A stretch of DNA of 64,000 bases from JBBSEZ01 sp038239195 (GTDB taxonomy: Bacteria; Planctomycetota; Planctomycetia; Gemmatales; Gemmataceae), in assembly GCA_038239195.1 (NCBI GenBank), contig JBBSEZ010000003.1, forward strand, positions 1 through 64,000, read 5' to 3'. The position numbers and the translations under genes were made by a program. Under the pieces are notes generated by a model. That model was not told the DNA's origin, did no database searches, and worked only from the letters and a program-made list of their open reading frames with translations. Every line of letters starts with the position of its first letter. Positions within the stretch are counted from its first letter, which is position 1. Below, piece after piece: positions 1-8,752 of the stretch.

Positions 1-30
1 CCCGGTCGTTTGATTGGCGCTTCGTCTCGG

Positions 31-1758
31 TCAGGGCCGGCGCGCGGGATCGCCGCGCTCACCGGGCGCCGGGCCGACGCCCCCGCCCGGCCGGCCCCTG
101 CCGGGAGCGCCCGGACGACGGCCTTGCATCTCCTTGCGCAGCGCTTCCAGCTCCCTGAGGACGGCGTCGAGCTTCTTCTCCAGGCCGTCGATGCGCCGGT
201 CGCCGCCGGGCGGCAGCGCGATCGGCGGCCGGACTGCGAGCGGGCGGTCGAGCACCCGGATCGCTTTTCCGTCGGGGCCCCAGAACCGAATCCTGGGATC
301 GTCGTGCCCTTCTTTCTCCCCCCGGATCACAATGACGCGCTTGCCGCCACCGGGCAGGGCCTTCTCCAGTTTGGCGACCAGTTCCTTGAGCTCTTCGGCC
401 TTGAGGCCGGTGACGCTGATCTCGATGCGGACCTCCGGGGCCTTCTTCACGATGAGGGCATCCATGTGCGCCCTGGCCACCAGCTTGGCGCGGGCCGCCT
501 TGACCTCGGCCAGCCTGCGGGCCAGCTCGGCCTCCTGCCGAGCCAAGTCGGCCGCCTCCTGCTCCTGCTGCACCGCCGCCCGGCGCACTTCGAGGGCGCG
601 GGTGAGCTCCTTCCTTCGTTCCTCGGGCGCCGGCTGGGCCTGCGCCCACGAGGGCAAGAGCGGGAGCAGGGCCGCCAGGCCGAGCACGGCCAGGCAGGCG
701 GGCCAGGTCAGCGCCCGCGGCGTGTCGCCACGCATGATCATGGTGAGTCTCCTTTTCAGGTCGGCAACCTGCCCGATCCCGCTGGCCAACGGAGGCACAG
801 CGGCCCGGACAGCGGAGAGGAAATCCAACGTGTCCACCAGGGCCATCGCGTAGGCCCGGCCCGCGCCCGGGAGCGTCGCCACCACCCAGGCGTCGCAGCA
901 CTGCTCCTCGGCCTCGCGCAACTCGCGTCGGGCGTACCAGACAACGGGGTGCCACCAGTACAGCCCCAGCACGATCATCTCGACGAGGCGCACCCAGTGG
1001 TCTCTTCGCTTCACGTGGGCCAGCTCGTGGACCAGCAGCGTGTCCCCGCCCTCCGGCGAGAGCTGGCCCAGCAGGTCCACCGGCAACAGCAGCCGCGGCG
1101 CCCCGCCCGCCGCCCACACCATCGGGGCCACGCGCCCCGGCACCAACCACACCGCGGGCACGCGCAGCAAGTTGAGGCGGCGCGCCAGCCGGGCCACGCG
1201 CTCCTGGAGCTCCGCCGGGGCCGGCCATGCGTATCGCAGCGCTGTCTGAAAGCGCCGCACCCGGCACGCCGCCAGCACGAACCAGCCCGCACTCCCCGCC
1301 ATCCATAGCCCCGCGATCGCCCAGGGCCAGCGCGGCGAGGCCGCGGCGACCGGCGCCTCCTGCAACGGCAACACTTGCTCGGCGAGCGGCTCCTCCGGAG
1401 CGGCGCGCTCCTCCACCGCGTCGAGGGGAGCGGGCGGCGCCAGGCGCTCCTCCGGGAGCCATTCGACTTCGTCCTCCGATGCGTTCCACTCTTCCGCTTC
1501 GGCCGGCAGAGCGGGCGACGGGGGGACTGTGAGTAGAGAGGGTTGCTGTTCCGCCCTCTCGCTGGTCGCTTCGGCACGGCCTGGCCAGGAGATCGGCACG
1601 CGCACCAGCGGCGGGGTGACGAGCTTGAGAAGCACCAGCAGCCAGAGGGCGTGGACCAGGGCGGGCCGCCGCCACACGAGGCCGGCGCCGGCGGCAACGA
1701 AAGCCAGGGCGCTGGCCGCCACGGCGTTGCTGACCGCCAATTCGAGCAGCTCTTTCAT
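31..1758 (-). CDS. BlaR1/MecR1-like M56 membrane metallopeptidase
   Basis: This is a 575-residue M56-family membrane protease, predicted to sense an envelope signal and inactivate its partner repressor. A membrane helix lies at residues 8-50 and another near 145-165. The zinc site HELAHVKRRD is at about 244-253 and the second acidic motif EAEEQCCDAW at about 282-291. A further helix near 350-370 is followed by a coiled coil rich in Ala, Glu and Arg and then a Gly/Pro/Arg tail. The penicillin-binding sensor domain of classical BlaR1 is absent, so beta-lactam sensing should not be assumed. The start is 10 bp downstream of the BlaI-like gene stop, which indicates one operon. In planctomycetes this pairing is common and its inducers are mostly unknown. 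Confidence 0.85.
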   Translation of the reverse strand: MKELLELAVSNAVAASALAFVAAGAGLVWRRPALVHALWLLVLLKLVTPPLVRVPISWPGRAEATSERAEQQPSLLTVPPSPALPAEAEEWNASEDEVEWLPEERLAPPAPLDAVEERAAPEEPLAEQVLPLQEAPVAAASPRWPWAIAGLWMAGSAGWFVLAACRVRRFQTALRYAWPAPAELQERVARLARRLNLLRVPAVWLVPGRVAPMVWAAGGAPRLLLPVDLLGQLSPEGGDTLLVHELAHVKRRDHWVRLVEMIVLGLYWWHPVVWYARRELREAEEQCCDAWVVATLPGAGRAYAMALVDTLDFLSAVRAAVPPLASGIGQVADLKRRLTMIMRGDTPRALTWPACLAVLGLAALLPLLPSWAQAQPAPEERRKELTRALEVRRAAVQQEQEAADLARQEAELARRLAEVKAARAKLVARAHMDALIVKKAPEVRIEISVTGLKAEELKELVAKLEKALPGGGKRVIVIRGEKEGHDDPRIRFWGPDGKAIRVLDRPLAVRPPIALPPGGDRRIDGLEKKLDAVLRELEALRKEMQGRRPGAPGRGRPGGGVGPAPGERGDPARRP

Positions 1759-1768
1759 GGCGCTCCCT

Positions 1769-2173
1769 TCAGCGGTTGCCTTTCTTCGTGCCCGGGCCGT
1801 CCAGCTCGTCGATGAGGTTGCGCAACTCCTCGCGCTCGCGGGCGCTCAGCCGGCGCTGGCGCACCAGATGCGTCAGCAGGGGCGTCAGCGACCCGCCGCA
1901 CAGCTTCTCGGCCACGTCCTGCAACCGCCGCCCGATCAGTTCCTCGCGCGCGATCGCCGCCGTGAACACGTGCGCCATCCCCGACCGCTCGCGCGCGACG
2001 TGGCCGTCCTCCTCCAGGCGCTCGAGCAACTTCTGCACGGTGGCGTATTTCCCGGGCCCGCCTTCGGGGTAAACGCTCTCGGTCAAGCTGCGGATCGTCG
2101 CCGGCCCCCTCGCCCACAGCGCTTCGAGCACCAGCAACTCGGCATCCGTGACGTCCTTCGGCGTTCGCGCCAT
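1769..2173 (-). CDS. BlaI/MecI/CopY-family transcriptional repressor
   Basis: This is a 134-residue winged-helix repressor of the Penicillinase_R family. The N-terminal part (about 5-75) holds the DNA-binding domain, with the family-typical ALWARGPATIRSL and the segment YATVQKLLERLEEDGHV. The C-terminal helices (about 90-125) would form the dimer interface. The ATG at 2173 was chosen because the purine-rich GAGGAGGGAGG lies just upstream and the protein then begins in the normal family register; an upstream in-frame start would only add unrelated residues across the operator. It is the first gene of the operon with the M56 protease, and a perfect dyad lies 23 bp upstream, consistent with autorepression. 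Confidence 0.9.
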   Translation of the reverse strand: MARTPKDVTDAELLVLEALWARGPATIRSLTESVYPEGGPGKYATVQKLLERLEEDGHVARERSGMAHVFTAAIAREELIGRRLQDVAEKLCGGSLTPLLTHLVRQRRLSAREREELRNLIDELDGPGTKKGNR

Positions 2174-2195
2174 CGCCCGGCCTCCCTCCTCAGGT

Positions 2196-2225
2196 ATTCT
2201 GTCTGAGCACAGGGTAAGACAGAAT
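2196..2225. promoter_or_regulatory. Operator-like inverted repeat upstream of the BlaI-family gene
   Basis: The arms ATTCTGTCT (2196-2204) and AGACAGAAT (2217-2225) are perfect reverse complements separated by 12 bp. The dyad sits between the minus-strand repressor gene (start 2173) and the plus-strand ABC exporter (start 2336). BlaI-family dimers bind dyads in their own promoters; the assignment here is inference from symmetry and position. Confidence 0.7.
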
Positions 2226-2335
2226 GACTGACGTGTCAAGGCGAATTTGCGCGGTGGGGCGTGGAGCAACGGGCCGCCCGTCGATCGTTCTGCTAAGATG
2301 CCCAGCACAGACGGCCTCGGGCAGGGGAAGCAAGC

Positions 2336-3268
2336 ATGACGGCCCCGCTGCTGGAAGTGGTGCAGTTACACAAGACGTATGGCTCGATGGTGGCCCTGGA
2401 GAGCGTGAGCTTTCAAGTCCACGAGGGCGAGATGTTCGGGCTGCTCGGGCCCAACGGCGCCGGCAAGACCACGCTCCTGTCGATCGTTTCGTTCTTGCAA
2501 ACGCCGACCTCGGGCGAGGTGCGCCTGTACGGCAAGCGCGTCGCTACCAACGACCTCTCGGTGCGCTCCCTCATCGGCGTGGTGCCCCAGGACCTGGCCA
2601 TTTACGAAACGCTGACGGCCCGCGAGAACCTGCATTTCTTCGGCGAGCTCTACGGCTTGCGCGGGGCCGCCCTGCGGCAAAGCGTCGAGCACGTGTTGGC
2701 AGCCATCGGGCTGGCCGACCGGGCCGCGGATCGCGCCGGCACCTTCTCGGGGGGGATGAAGCGCAGGCTCAACCTGGGCGCGGCGCTGGTCCATGGCCCG
2801 CGCTTGCTGTTGCTGGACGAGCCGACGGTGGGCGTCGATCCGCAGTCGCGCAACCACATCTTCGAGGAAGTGAAGCGGCTCAACAGCGCCGGGCTGACCG
2901 TCGTCTACACCAGCCACTACATGGAGGAGGTCCAGGCCCTCTGCCCGCGCGTAGGCATCATGGATCGCGGTCGGCTCGTGGCGTGCGACACCCGGGAGGG
3001 GCTCCTCCACAAGTTGCGCGGCCTGGTTCGCTTCCGGGTGCCCCACCTGACGCCGGCGCTGCGCGAGCGCCTCGCGCAACTGCCCGACTGCAAGCTGGTC
3101 GAGCGCGGCAGCGAGCTCGAACTGGAGTGCCACGACGTCAAGGGGGCGTTGCTGCGCCTGGTCGCAGCGCTCAACGAGGCGCAGGTCGAGCTCGTCCATC
3201 TCGAGACCGAGGAGCCCAACCTCGAGCGCGTCTTCCTGCACCTCACGGGGCGGGCGCTGCGCGATTGA
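2336..3268 (+). CDS. ABC-2 type exporter, ATP-binding subunit
   Basis: This is a 310-residue ATPase of an ABC-2 type exporter. The Walker A motif GPNGAGKTT lies at about 39-47, the signature FSGGMKRRLN at about 138-147, and Walker B LLLLDEPTVG at about 159-168, followed by the D-loop and H-switch region (YTSHYMEE). The C-terminal 90 residues form the accessory domain usual in the CcmA/DrrA-like group. GGGGAAG lies 6-12 bases before the ATG. The membrane subunit starts 101 bp downstream, so the two genes probably form an operon. The substrate cannot be told. The gene is divergent from the BlaI-like repressor and shares its promoter region, so co-regulation is possible. Confidence 0.92.
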   Translation: MTAPLLEVVQLHKTYGSMVALESVSFQVHEGEMFGLLGPNGAGKTTLLSIVSFLQTPTSGEVRLYGKRVATNDLSVRSLIGVVPQDLAIYETLTARENLHFFGELYGLRGAALRQSVEHVLAAIGLADRAADRAGTFSGGMKRRLNLGAALVHGPRLLLLDEPTVGVDPQSRNHIFEEVKRLNSAGLTVVYTSHYMEEVQALCPRVGIMDRGRLVACDTREGLLHKLRGLVRFRVPHLTPALRERLAQLPDCKLVERGSELELECHDVKGALLRLVAALNEAQVELVHLETEEPNLERVFLHLTGRALRD

Positions 3269-3270
3269 CT

Positions 3271-3338
3271 CCCCGGTTAGCGACGCGTCGCAGCAGCGTG
3301 CGGGCACGGACGCTTCTGCGAAGCGTCGCTAACCGGGG
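3271..3338. repeat. Dispersed palindrome family B, copy 1
   Basis: The arms CCCCGGTTAGCGACGC (3271-3286) and GCGTCGCTAACCGGGG (3323-3338) are 16-bp perfect reverse complements around a 36-bp loop, between the two ABC exporter genes. The right half (3313-3336), read on the minus strand, matches the plus strand at 24089-24114 in 25 of 26 positions. The transcript could fold here and lower expression of the permease relative to the ATPase. Confidence 0.85.
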
Positions 3339-3369
3339 CCTCCACCGGAACGTTCACGGGGCCCGAGCC

Positions 3370-4989
3370 ATGCGCATCTGGATCCTCGCCAAGAAAGACC
3401 TCCGGCTCCTGCTGCGCGACCGCGTCGCGGCGGTGCTGCTCCTGGGCATGCCGCTGCTGTTCATCCTGATCCTCGGCCTGCTGCTCGGCGAGAGCTTCGG
3501 GCAGAAGGCCGACGATACTTTGCGGATCTCGATTGTCGATCTCGACCGCGGAAAGAGCCTGCTCGACGGCAAGCCCTGGTCGCAAGCGGTGCTGACCGAC
3601 CTCAAGGAGACGCCCAACCTGCGCATCGAGATCCTCTCGGACCGCGAGCCCGGAGAGCGGTTGATTCGCGACCACAGCCGGGCGGCCGTCCTCGTCTTCG
3701 AGCCGGACTTCAGCGACCAAATGAACCGATGCTCCTTCCTCAACACCCAGGGCAGCATCAACCCGTTTCACCGCGAGGGCGTCTACCTCGACAAGGTCCG
3801 CCTGACGCTCCTCAAGGACCCGAGCCAGACGAGCACGGCGTCGATCATCGAACAGGTGGTACAGGTGACGATGTTGCGCGTCACCCTGCCGTTCATGATC
3901 GGCCGGGCGTTCGAGAACCTCAGCGCGCCGGAGTTCATCGCGCTGCTCGGCGAGGCGGTGCAGTTGCCGATGCCCAGGGACCTGAAGGAGATGGTGGAGG
4001 GGGCGCAGCGGCTGTTGGATGACCCGCGCGTCAAGATTGCTCGCATCGGCAGCCCGAAGCTGAACGCGGAACTCAAGCAGATGGAGAGCAAGCTCAAGAC
4101 GTTCGGCCCCGTGGCCAAGAAACCGCGCGTCAAGCTGGGGGAGATGATCGAGTTGGCCTCCGCCAAGGACCCCAAGCAGGCGGAGCACTTTCGCGCCAGC
4201 GTGGGCGAAGGGGTGCAGAAGGCGCTGAAGGAGCAGTTCAAGAAGTACGACCTCACGGGCAAGACCTGGGCCGACCTGACCAAGTCGAAGCAGACCGGCG
4301 GGGCGCCGGCCGAGGTGCAGGAATACGAAGAGCGCGGCGGGTCGGGCCTGTTGCGGCGCGGGGCGCATCGCTACCAGGTGCTCGTGCCCTCCTACACGGT
4401 GATGTTCTCTTTCTTCCTGGTGCTGACCGTTGGCTGGGTCTTCGTCGCCGAGCGCCGGCAGGGCACGCTGGCACGGCTGCGCGCGGCGCCGCTGACGCGC
4501 GCGGAGATCCTGCTGGGCAAGCTGCTGCCGTGCTTCGCCGTGTCGCTGGGCCAGGGCGTGTTCCTGCTGACGGCGGGGCGCCTCCTGTTCGGCATGCGCT
4601 GGGGCCCGGAGAACTGGTCGTTCGCCGAACAGGCGGGCTGGCTGCTGCTGGTCGTGTTCTGTACCTCGCTGGCGGCGATGGGGCTGGCCCTGCTGGTGGC
4701 GGCGCTCGCTCGCAGCGAGATGCAAGTGGCCATCTTCGGCGCGCTGCCGGTGCTGGTGCTGGCGCTGATCGGCGGCTGCGTGTTGCCGCGCGAGATGATG
4801 CCGGAGCAAACGCAGAAGCTGAGCCTGCTCACGCCGCAAGGGTGGGCCCTCGACGCCTATCGCGAGTTGCTCAACCCACTGGCGACCTATCAGCCCAACC
4901 TCGAGATCGTGCTGCGAGCGTGCGCCGTGCTGAGCGGGTTCGGCGTGGCGTTCCTGTTGCTGGCGTGGCGCTTGTTGCGGCTGGAGTGA
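3370..4989 (+). CDS. ABC-2 type exporter, permease subunit
   Basis: This is a 539-residue ABC-2 family membrane protein. It has one membrane helix at about 17-37, a soluble extracytoplasmic domain of about 300 residues, and a C-terminal cluster of five or six helices from about 340 on (segments such as VMFSFFLVLTVGWVFVA and IFGALPVLVLALIGGCVL). This helix, large loop, helical bundle layout is normal for the family. The ATG at 3370 begins MRIWILAKKDLRLLLRDR, the standard N-terminus that precedes the first helix. Upstream in-frame sequence crosses the palindrome and the ATPase gene and is not part of the protein. It works with the ATPase at 2336-3268. Confidence 0.9.
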   Translation: MRIWILAKKDLRLLLRDRVAAVLLLGMPLLFILILGLLLGESFGQKADDTLRISIVDLDRGKSLLDGKPWSQAVLTDLKETPNLRIEILSDREPGERLIRDHSRAAVLVFEPDFSDQMNRCSFLNTQGSINPFHREGVYLDKVRLTLLKDPSQTSTASIIEQVVQVTMLRVTLPFMIGRAFENLSAPEFIALLGEAVQLPMPRDLKEMVEGAQRLLDDPRVKIARIGSPKLNAELKQMESKLKTFGPVAKKPRVKLGEMIELASAKDPKQAEHFRASVGEGVQKALKEQFKKYDLTGKTWADLTKSKQTGGAPAEVQEYEERGGSGLLRRGAHRYQVLVPSYTVMFSFFLVLTVGWVFVAERRQGTLARLRAAPLTRAEILLGKLLPCFAVSLGQGVFLLTAGRLLFGMRWGPENWSFAEQAGWLLLVVFCTSLAAMGLALLVAALARSEMQVAIFGALPVLVLALIGGCVLPREMMPEQTQKLSLLTPQGWALDAYRELLNPLATYQPNLEIVLRACAVLSGFGVAFLLLAWRLLRLE

Positions 4990-5584
4990 TCGCGTTCGGC
5001 GCGAGGCGAGCGGCAGGAAAAGCCCTCCTTGTAGGACGGCTCTCCCGAGCCGTCCTACAACAAACCAAGCCCTGCCGCTCGCCCAAGGGAAAAAGAAAAG
5101 GGCGGCCCTCGGGGGAGAGGGCCGCCTGAAAGCGGAGGTCGGGGGATTGGATAGGGGGGAGGGACATTGGCGGGGCTCCTGCACGAGCCACCCGCGGATG
5201 GGGGGAGCGGCCGGCTCGTGGAGGCCTCGGCCCCTCCGGTGCCCCGTGGGGGAACGGAGCACCGGGGGAAATTGGCTTTCGGCCTCCCGTCCTGAACCTC
5301 ACCCTCACCCACAGCCCCGGCCGCTTTTTCGGCCGACTCGCTGGGGGAAGCGAACCGGCCTCGGCCAAGGCCCGCGTGAGGGCCTTCAGAACGTCTCTGT
5401 TCAAAAGCAAGGACCGTGCCAGTCGCGCCGGCGCGACAGCCCTTTTTTCTCGGTCGATGCGATAAGTGTCTCTGCGAGAGGCGGTTGCGAAAATCTGACG
5501 GCGTCGGCGCCTCCGGCGCCCCACCTGGCGCGGGCATCGCAACGTTGTAATTCTTGCCACCCCGATGGTAAAAGAGGGCCGACC
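4990..5584. other. Gene-free interval with a repeat and a terminator-like hairpin
   Basis: I find no credible gene in these 595 bp. The interval holds dispersed palindrome A (5005-5083) and a hairpin with arms GGCGGCCCTC (5101-5110) and GAGGGCCGCC (5117-5126), preceded by an A-rich stretch, which may end the exporter transcript. The rest up to the amidohydrolase start is G/C-rich without clear promoter boxes. Confidence 0.6.
5005..5083. repeat. Dispersed palindrome family A, copy 1
   Basis: This is a nested inverted repeat. The outer arms are GGCGAGCGGCAGG (5005-5017) and CCTGCCGCTCGCC (5071-5083). The inner hairpin is GTAGGACGGCTCTC / GAGCCGTCCTAC at 5031-5058. The same unit, including the spacer words GGAAAAG, CCTCCTT and CAAACCAA, recurs at 56217-56320, and the inner hairpin with the right outer arm recurs at 43990-44076. 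No coding capacity is seen. Confidence 0.9.
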
Positions 5585-6808
5585 ATGTCCGCCGACCAGC
5601 TCGTTCAGGGCCTGTACGACGAGATCGTTCGCATTCCGCTGATCGACCCGCACACCCACGTGGACCCGGTGCTCCCGGCCGCGCGTAACCTCGACGACAT
5701 TCTCGGCTATCACTACTACACCGAACTGGCCCACTCCGCCGGCATGGACAAGGCGCCCCTGAAACCCGACGTCCCGCCGCGCGAGCGCGTGCGCGCCCTC
5801 CTCGCTCACGTGGACCGCTTCGACAACACCGCCCAGTATGGCTGGCTTCTCGAGATCGCCCGCACTTTCCTCGGCTACCAGGGCGAGCGCCTCGGCCCCG
5901 CCGACGCCGATTCGCTCTGCGATGCCGCCGACCGACTGATGGCGCAGCCCGACTGGGAGGAGCAGGTGCTGCGCCGCACGAACCTCGAAGCGGTCTTCCT
6001 TACCAACGAGTTCGACGACCCGCTCGAGGGCTTCGACACGCGCCGCTACGTCCCCTGCCTGCGCACCGACGCGCTGGTCTTCCAGCTCGATCAACCTACC
6101 GTTCGCGCCCGACTGGCCAGGGCAACCGGCGTGGAGGTCGGCGACGGCAAATCGCTGAAGGCTGCCGTCGGCAAGCTCTTCGAACACTTCGCGCGCAAGG
6201 GCGCCAAGGCGTGCGCCATCTCGCTGCCGCCCTCGTTCCAGCCGCGCCGCGCCGAGGGCGCGGCGTGGACCGCCCCGGAGAGCGTCTTCTGGCTGTTGGC
6301 CGAGCACTGCCGGGAGTTTCGCCTGCCCTTCGACCTGATGATCGGGGTCGTTCGCCGCGTCTACGAGGCGGGCGTCTACCAGGGCCAGGACCTTTTCGAC
6401 TCGCGTTGCTCCCTGATCCAGTATGCCGATCTGTTCAACGCCTTCCCCGAGGTGACGTTCTGCGTTTCGGTGCTGTCGAGCGGGCTCAACCAGGAGCTGG
6501 CGAGCTATAGCTGGATCTTCCCCAACGTCGTCACCAGCGGGCACTGGTGGTACGCCAACGTGCCGGCCTACGTGGAGGTCGATCTGCGCGCACGGCTCCA
6601 GGCGGTGCCGAAGACGAAGCAGATCGGCTATTACAGCGACACGTACAAGTTGGAGTTCGCCCTGCCGAAGTACAACGCGTATCGCCGCGTGCTGGCGAAG
6701 GTGCTGGCGAACGATTTTGTGAGGGAAGGCGTGCTGAGCGAGAGGGGGGCGGTCGAACTGGCGCGGCAGGTGTTGCGCGAGAACGTGCGGCGGATCTTCA
6801 ACGTTTAG
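5585..6808 (+). CDS. UxaC-like amidohydrolase (glucuronate isomerase family)
   Basis: This 407-residue protein belongs to the amidohydrolase superfamily and looks closest to the glucuronate isomerase (UxaC) group. The metal-binding start of the barrel is seen as DPHTHVDP at about 21-28. Later conserved-looking segments include RRTNLEAVFLTNEFDDPLEG (about 132-151), LPFDLMIGVVRR (about 249-260) and the late barrel segment SSYSWIFPN-like text near 305-312. Bacterial UxaC is about 470 residues, so this is shorter and may act on another sugar acid or related compound. The ATG at 5585 places HTH at the usual distance from the N-terminus. No other uronate genes lie nearby. Confidence 0.65.
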   Translation: MSADQLVQGLYDEIVRIPLIDPHTHVDPVLPAARNLDDILGYHYYTELAHSAGMDKAPLKPDVPPRERVRALLAHVDRFDNTAQYGWLLEIARTFLGYQGERLGPADADSLCDAADRLMAQPDWEEQVLRRTNLEAVFLTNEFDDPLEGFDTRRYVPCLRTDALVFQLDQPTVRARLARATGVEVGDGKSLKAAVGKLFEHFARKGAKACAISLPPSFQPRRAEGAAWTAPESVFWLLAEHCREFRLPFDLMIGVVRRVYEAGVYQGQDLFDSRCSLIQYADLFNAFPEVTFCVSVLSSGLNQELASYSWIFPNVVTSGHWWYANVPAYVEVDLRARLQAVPKTKQIGYYSDTYKLEFALPKYNAYRRVLAKVLANDFVREGVLSERGAVELARQVLRENVRRIFNV

Positions 6809-6818
6809 CGACGACGAG

Positions 6819-7694
6819 CTACGGGGGAATGGCGAGTTGCGCGACGAACGCCAGCACGGCTTGCCAGGCCTCGTTGAAGGGGATTCGGTCGCCGGCGCTC
6901 ACCGCGAGCGCCTTCTCGTAGTCGAAGGACGCCCTGTCCCTGACTTCGTCGTTGAATGCGCTGCGCGCGACGCTGATGTTGCGTGCCGCGCATTTCGCGG
7001 TCAGAAACGTCGCGATCTTCCCATAATCGAGCGACGGGCCACGCTCCCGGAGCATGCGGGCGACGTCGAACACGTCCTGCGGGCGCGTCCGGTTGCGGAT
7101 CACCTGTTGCAACAAGGCACGCAGTTTTTCCGCCAGAATGTCCTCCAGGCTGCAAACCCGAAGGAGAGCGGCAAGGTCTGGGCTGAGTTGTGACTGGAGC
7201 GTTTCGCAGACCAGGTCGTTGAAACTGATCTCGATTTTGACAACGGTGGGCACCGCCCTCTTCGCACTCTCGAAGTCGGCGAAAAAGCGGTCTCCCGGAA
7301 ACTGGTAGCCAACTCCGACGTCGTAAGTCGGTAGCGTCGCGACTTTCTTCGGGGGCTTGCGGTCCACGCGCTGGCACTTGAGTTTGACGCCGAACGTCCT
7401 CCCTCCTCCAAGCAAGGCCCGGTCGAGGGCCTCGCGGATGGAGGCCTGCTCGTCGGGAAGGCTGTCCCCTGCCGTGAAATCGAGGTCGGACGTGCCGCGA
7501 GGGCTCCCATAAACGAATCGTAATGCATTCCCCCCTTTGAAGGAAAGAGCCTCCCTCAGGTCCGGCGCGGCGGCGATGCTCTCCAACGCGACGAACTGAA
7601 CGAAGCGCTTCCGGGCTTCTTCCACCGTCACGCCGACGCGATCGCGCCACGCTTCCAGTTCGCTCAATCGGATGGGGTGAAGGCGCTCTGCCAT
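6819..7694 (-). CDS. abiEii: AbiEii-type nucleotidyltransferase toxin (type IV toxin-antitoxin)
   Basis: This 291-residue protein is the toxin of an AbiE-like toxin-antitoxin or abortive-infection pair. The nucleotidyltransferase core is clear: FKGGNALRF at about 52-60 followed by GSPRGTSDLDF at 63-73, with the acidic pair Asp70 and Asp72. A later LEDILAEKLRALL segment and a RPQDVFDVARML segment are characteristic of AbiEii/AbiGii proteins. The ATG is one base after the antitoxin stop (TAA G ATG), with GAGGAG just upstream inside the antitoxin gene, so translation is coupled. Members of this family transfer nucleotides to RNA, in some cases to tRNA; the target here is not known. Confidence 0.85.
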   Translation of the reverse strand: MAERLHPIRLSELEAWRDRVGVTVEEARKRFVQFVALESIAAAPDLREALSFKGGNALRFVYGSPRGTSDLDFTAGDSLPDEQASIREALDRALLGGGRTFGVKLKCQRVDRKPPKKVATLPTYDVGVGYQFPGDRFFADFESAKRAVPTVVKIEISFNDLVCETLQSQLSPDLAALLRVCSLEDILAEKLRALLQQVIRNRTRPQDVFDVARMLRERGPSLDYGKIATFLTAKCAARNISVARSAFNDEVRDRASFDYEKALAVSAGDRIPFNEAWQAVLAFVAQLAIPP

Positions 7695-7695
7695 C

Positions 7696-8595
7696 TTACT
7701 CCTCTTGCAACTCGGCGAGCACGGCTGCCGGAACGTTGAGCGAGAGGTTCCAGTCGGCGGAGTGTTCCGGCGCAAACGCCCCCGCCGCCACCAATTTGAC
7801 GGAGCTCCCGCGCAGCAGTTTCTCCTTCCAACTGGAAAGCCGAGGGTGAGAGAGGCCGAGGGCCTCCACAAGGAACCCTACCCGCTGGCGCAGGATTCCG
7901 AGATTGAATCGGTCGGTGTACTCGACCAGGCGATCGAGGTTCAGGCCCTCCCGCGCCTGGCGCCAGGCCCGCAAGACGATGGCCGCCCCCCCCACGTCCC
8001 CCGGCGAGCGGATGACGTCCAGAAGGGTCCGCTCCACGTCGGTGACGTACACCGGGAGCCCTTGGTTGTAGTTGATCGCGTGTCCGAAGTCCCAGCCCCC
8101 TTTGATGAAAAACCACTGAACAGGCACTTTCCCGACTTGTTTTGGCCTGCGCAACGGCGGCGGGGAAAGCCCTGACCATTCTTCCGGGGCGGTGCCAAGT
8201 GGGATGCGGGCAGCGTCGGGAGGCTGGTAGTGCGTGGCCTGGATGGCGGCGGGGATTTGATCGGTGAGCGAGTGATACGCAAGCGCCGTCAAGTGACCGA
8301 AGACGGCGAGCGGGTTCGCTTCCTGCACGACTTGATCGTCCGTGACCGGGATCACGTCGGCGTAAGGAACGTCGATGCGGTAGACTCCCGACACGCCTTC
8401 GATTGGCACAAGGTGCCCCGGGCGAAGCAATTCGCGGATCACTTTGTCAATGTGGCGCTCGTCCGGCAACGGGGACGCCGAAGCCTGGGCAATGCGCCGG
8501 CACTCGATCAGGATTCGCCATTCTCCCACGATTCTTCGGCGTTCCGCAGCGAGACGACGAAGGAGCGCGGTTGCTGTTTGTTCGTGTTCGCGCAT
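7696..8595 (-). CDS. abiEi: AbiEi-type antitoxin and transcriptional autoregulator
   Basis: This 299-residue protein is the antitoxin partner. The N-terminal part (about 1-95) looks like a winged helix region followed by the segment VSGVYRIDVPYADVI. The central part carries the AbiEi-typical GHLTALAYHSLTDQIP and the later YVTDVERTLLDVIRSP (about 190-205), a motif shared with related AbiEi antitoxins. It is the promoter-proximal gene, with the toxin directly behind. AbiEi proteins are known to bind inverted repeats in their promoter and repress the operon; a perfect 18-bp palindrome begins 8 bp upstream of this ATG. No strong ribosome site is seen before 8595, so the start is moderately sure. 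Confidence 0.8.
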   Translation of the reverse strand: MREHEQTATALLRRLAAERRRIVGEWRILIECRRIAQASASPLPDERHIDKVIRELLRPGHLVPIEGVSGVYRIDVPYADVIPVTDDQVVQEANPLAVFGHLTALAYHSLTDQIPAAIQATHYQPPDAARIPLGTAPEEWSGLSPPPLRRPKQVGKVPVQWFFIKGGWDFGHAINYNQGLPVYVTDVERTLLDVIRSPGDVGGAAIVLRAWRQAREGLNLDRLVEYTDRFNLGILRQRVGFLVEALGLSHPRLSSWKEKLLRGSSVKLVAAGAFAPEHSADWNLSLNVPAAVLAELQEE

Positions 8596-8602
8596 ATCTT
8601 CT

Positions 8603-8641
8603 ACCTAGATGATAACGTCCTTAGGACGTTATCATCTAGGT
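8603..8641. promoter_or_regulatory. AbiE operon operator: 18-bp perfect palindrome
   Basis: The arms ACCTAGATGATAACGTCC (8603-8620) and GGACGTTATCATCTAGGT (8624-8641) are perfect reverse complements around TTA. The site abuts the antitoxin start and must overlap the 5' leader or core promoter. It fits the known AbiEi mode of autoregulation through inverted repeats. The A/T-rich arms contrast with the G/C-rich surroundings. Confidence 0.75.
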
Positions 8642-8752
8642 CGTCAAGTTGTCAAGGGCAACTTGAGAAAATCTGTCGCGATGAGGGAGAGGCGATGAAC
8701 TTTGAGCGGTTGAGGCGAAAAAAGCGAAGAGAAGGAAGCTGGAATTGATGTG

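Noticed and set aside
31..2173. Beta-lactam resistance regulator pair
   Set aside because: The M56 protein lacks the penicillin-binding sensor domain and no beta-lactamase gene is near.
2224..3369. N-terminal extension of the ABC permease through the ATPase gene
   Set aside because: It overlaps the ATPase in another frame and the palindrome B. The family N-terminus begins at 3370.
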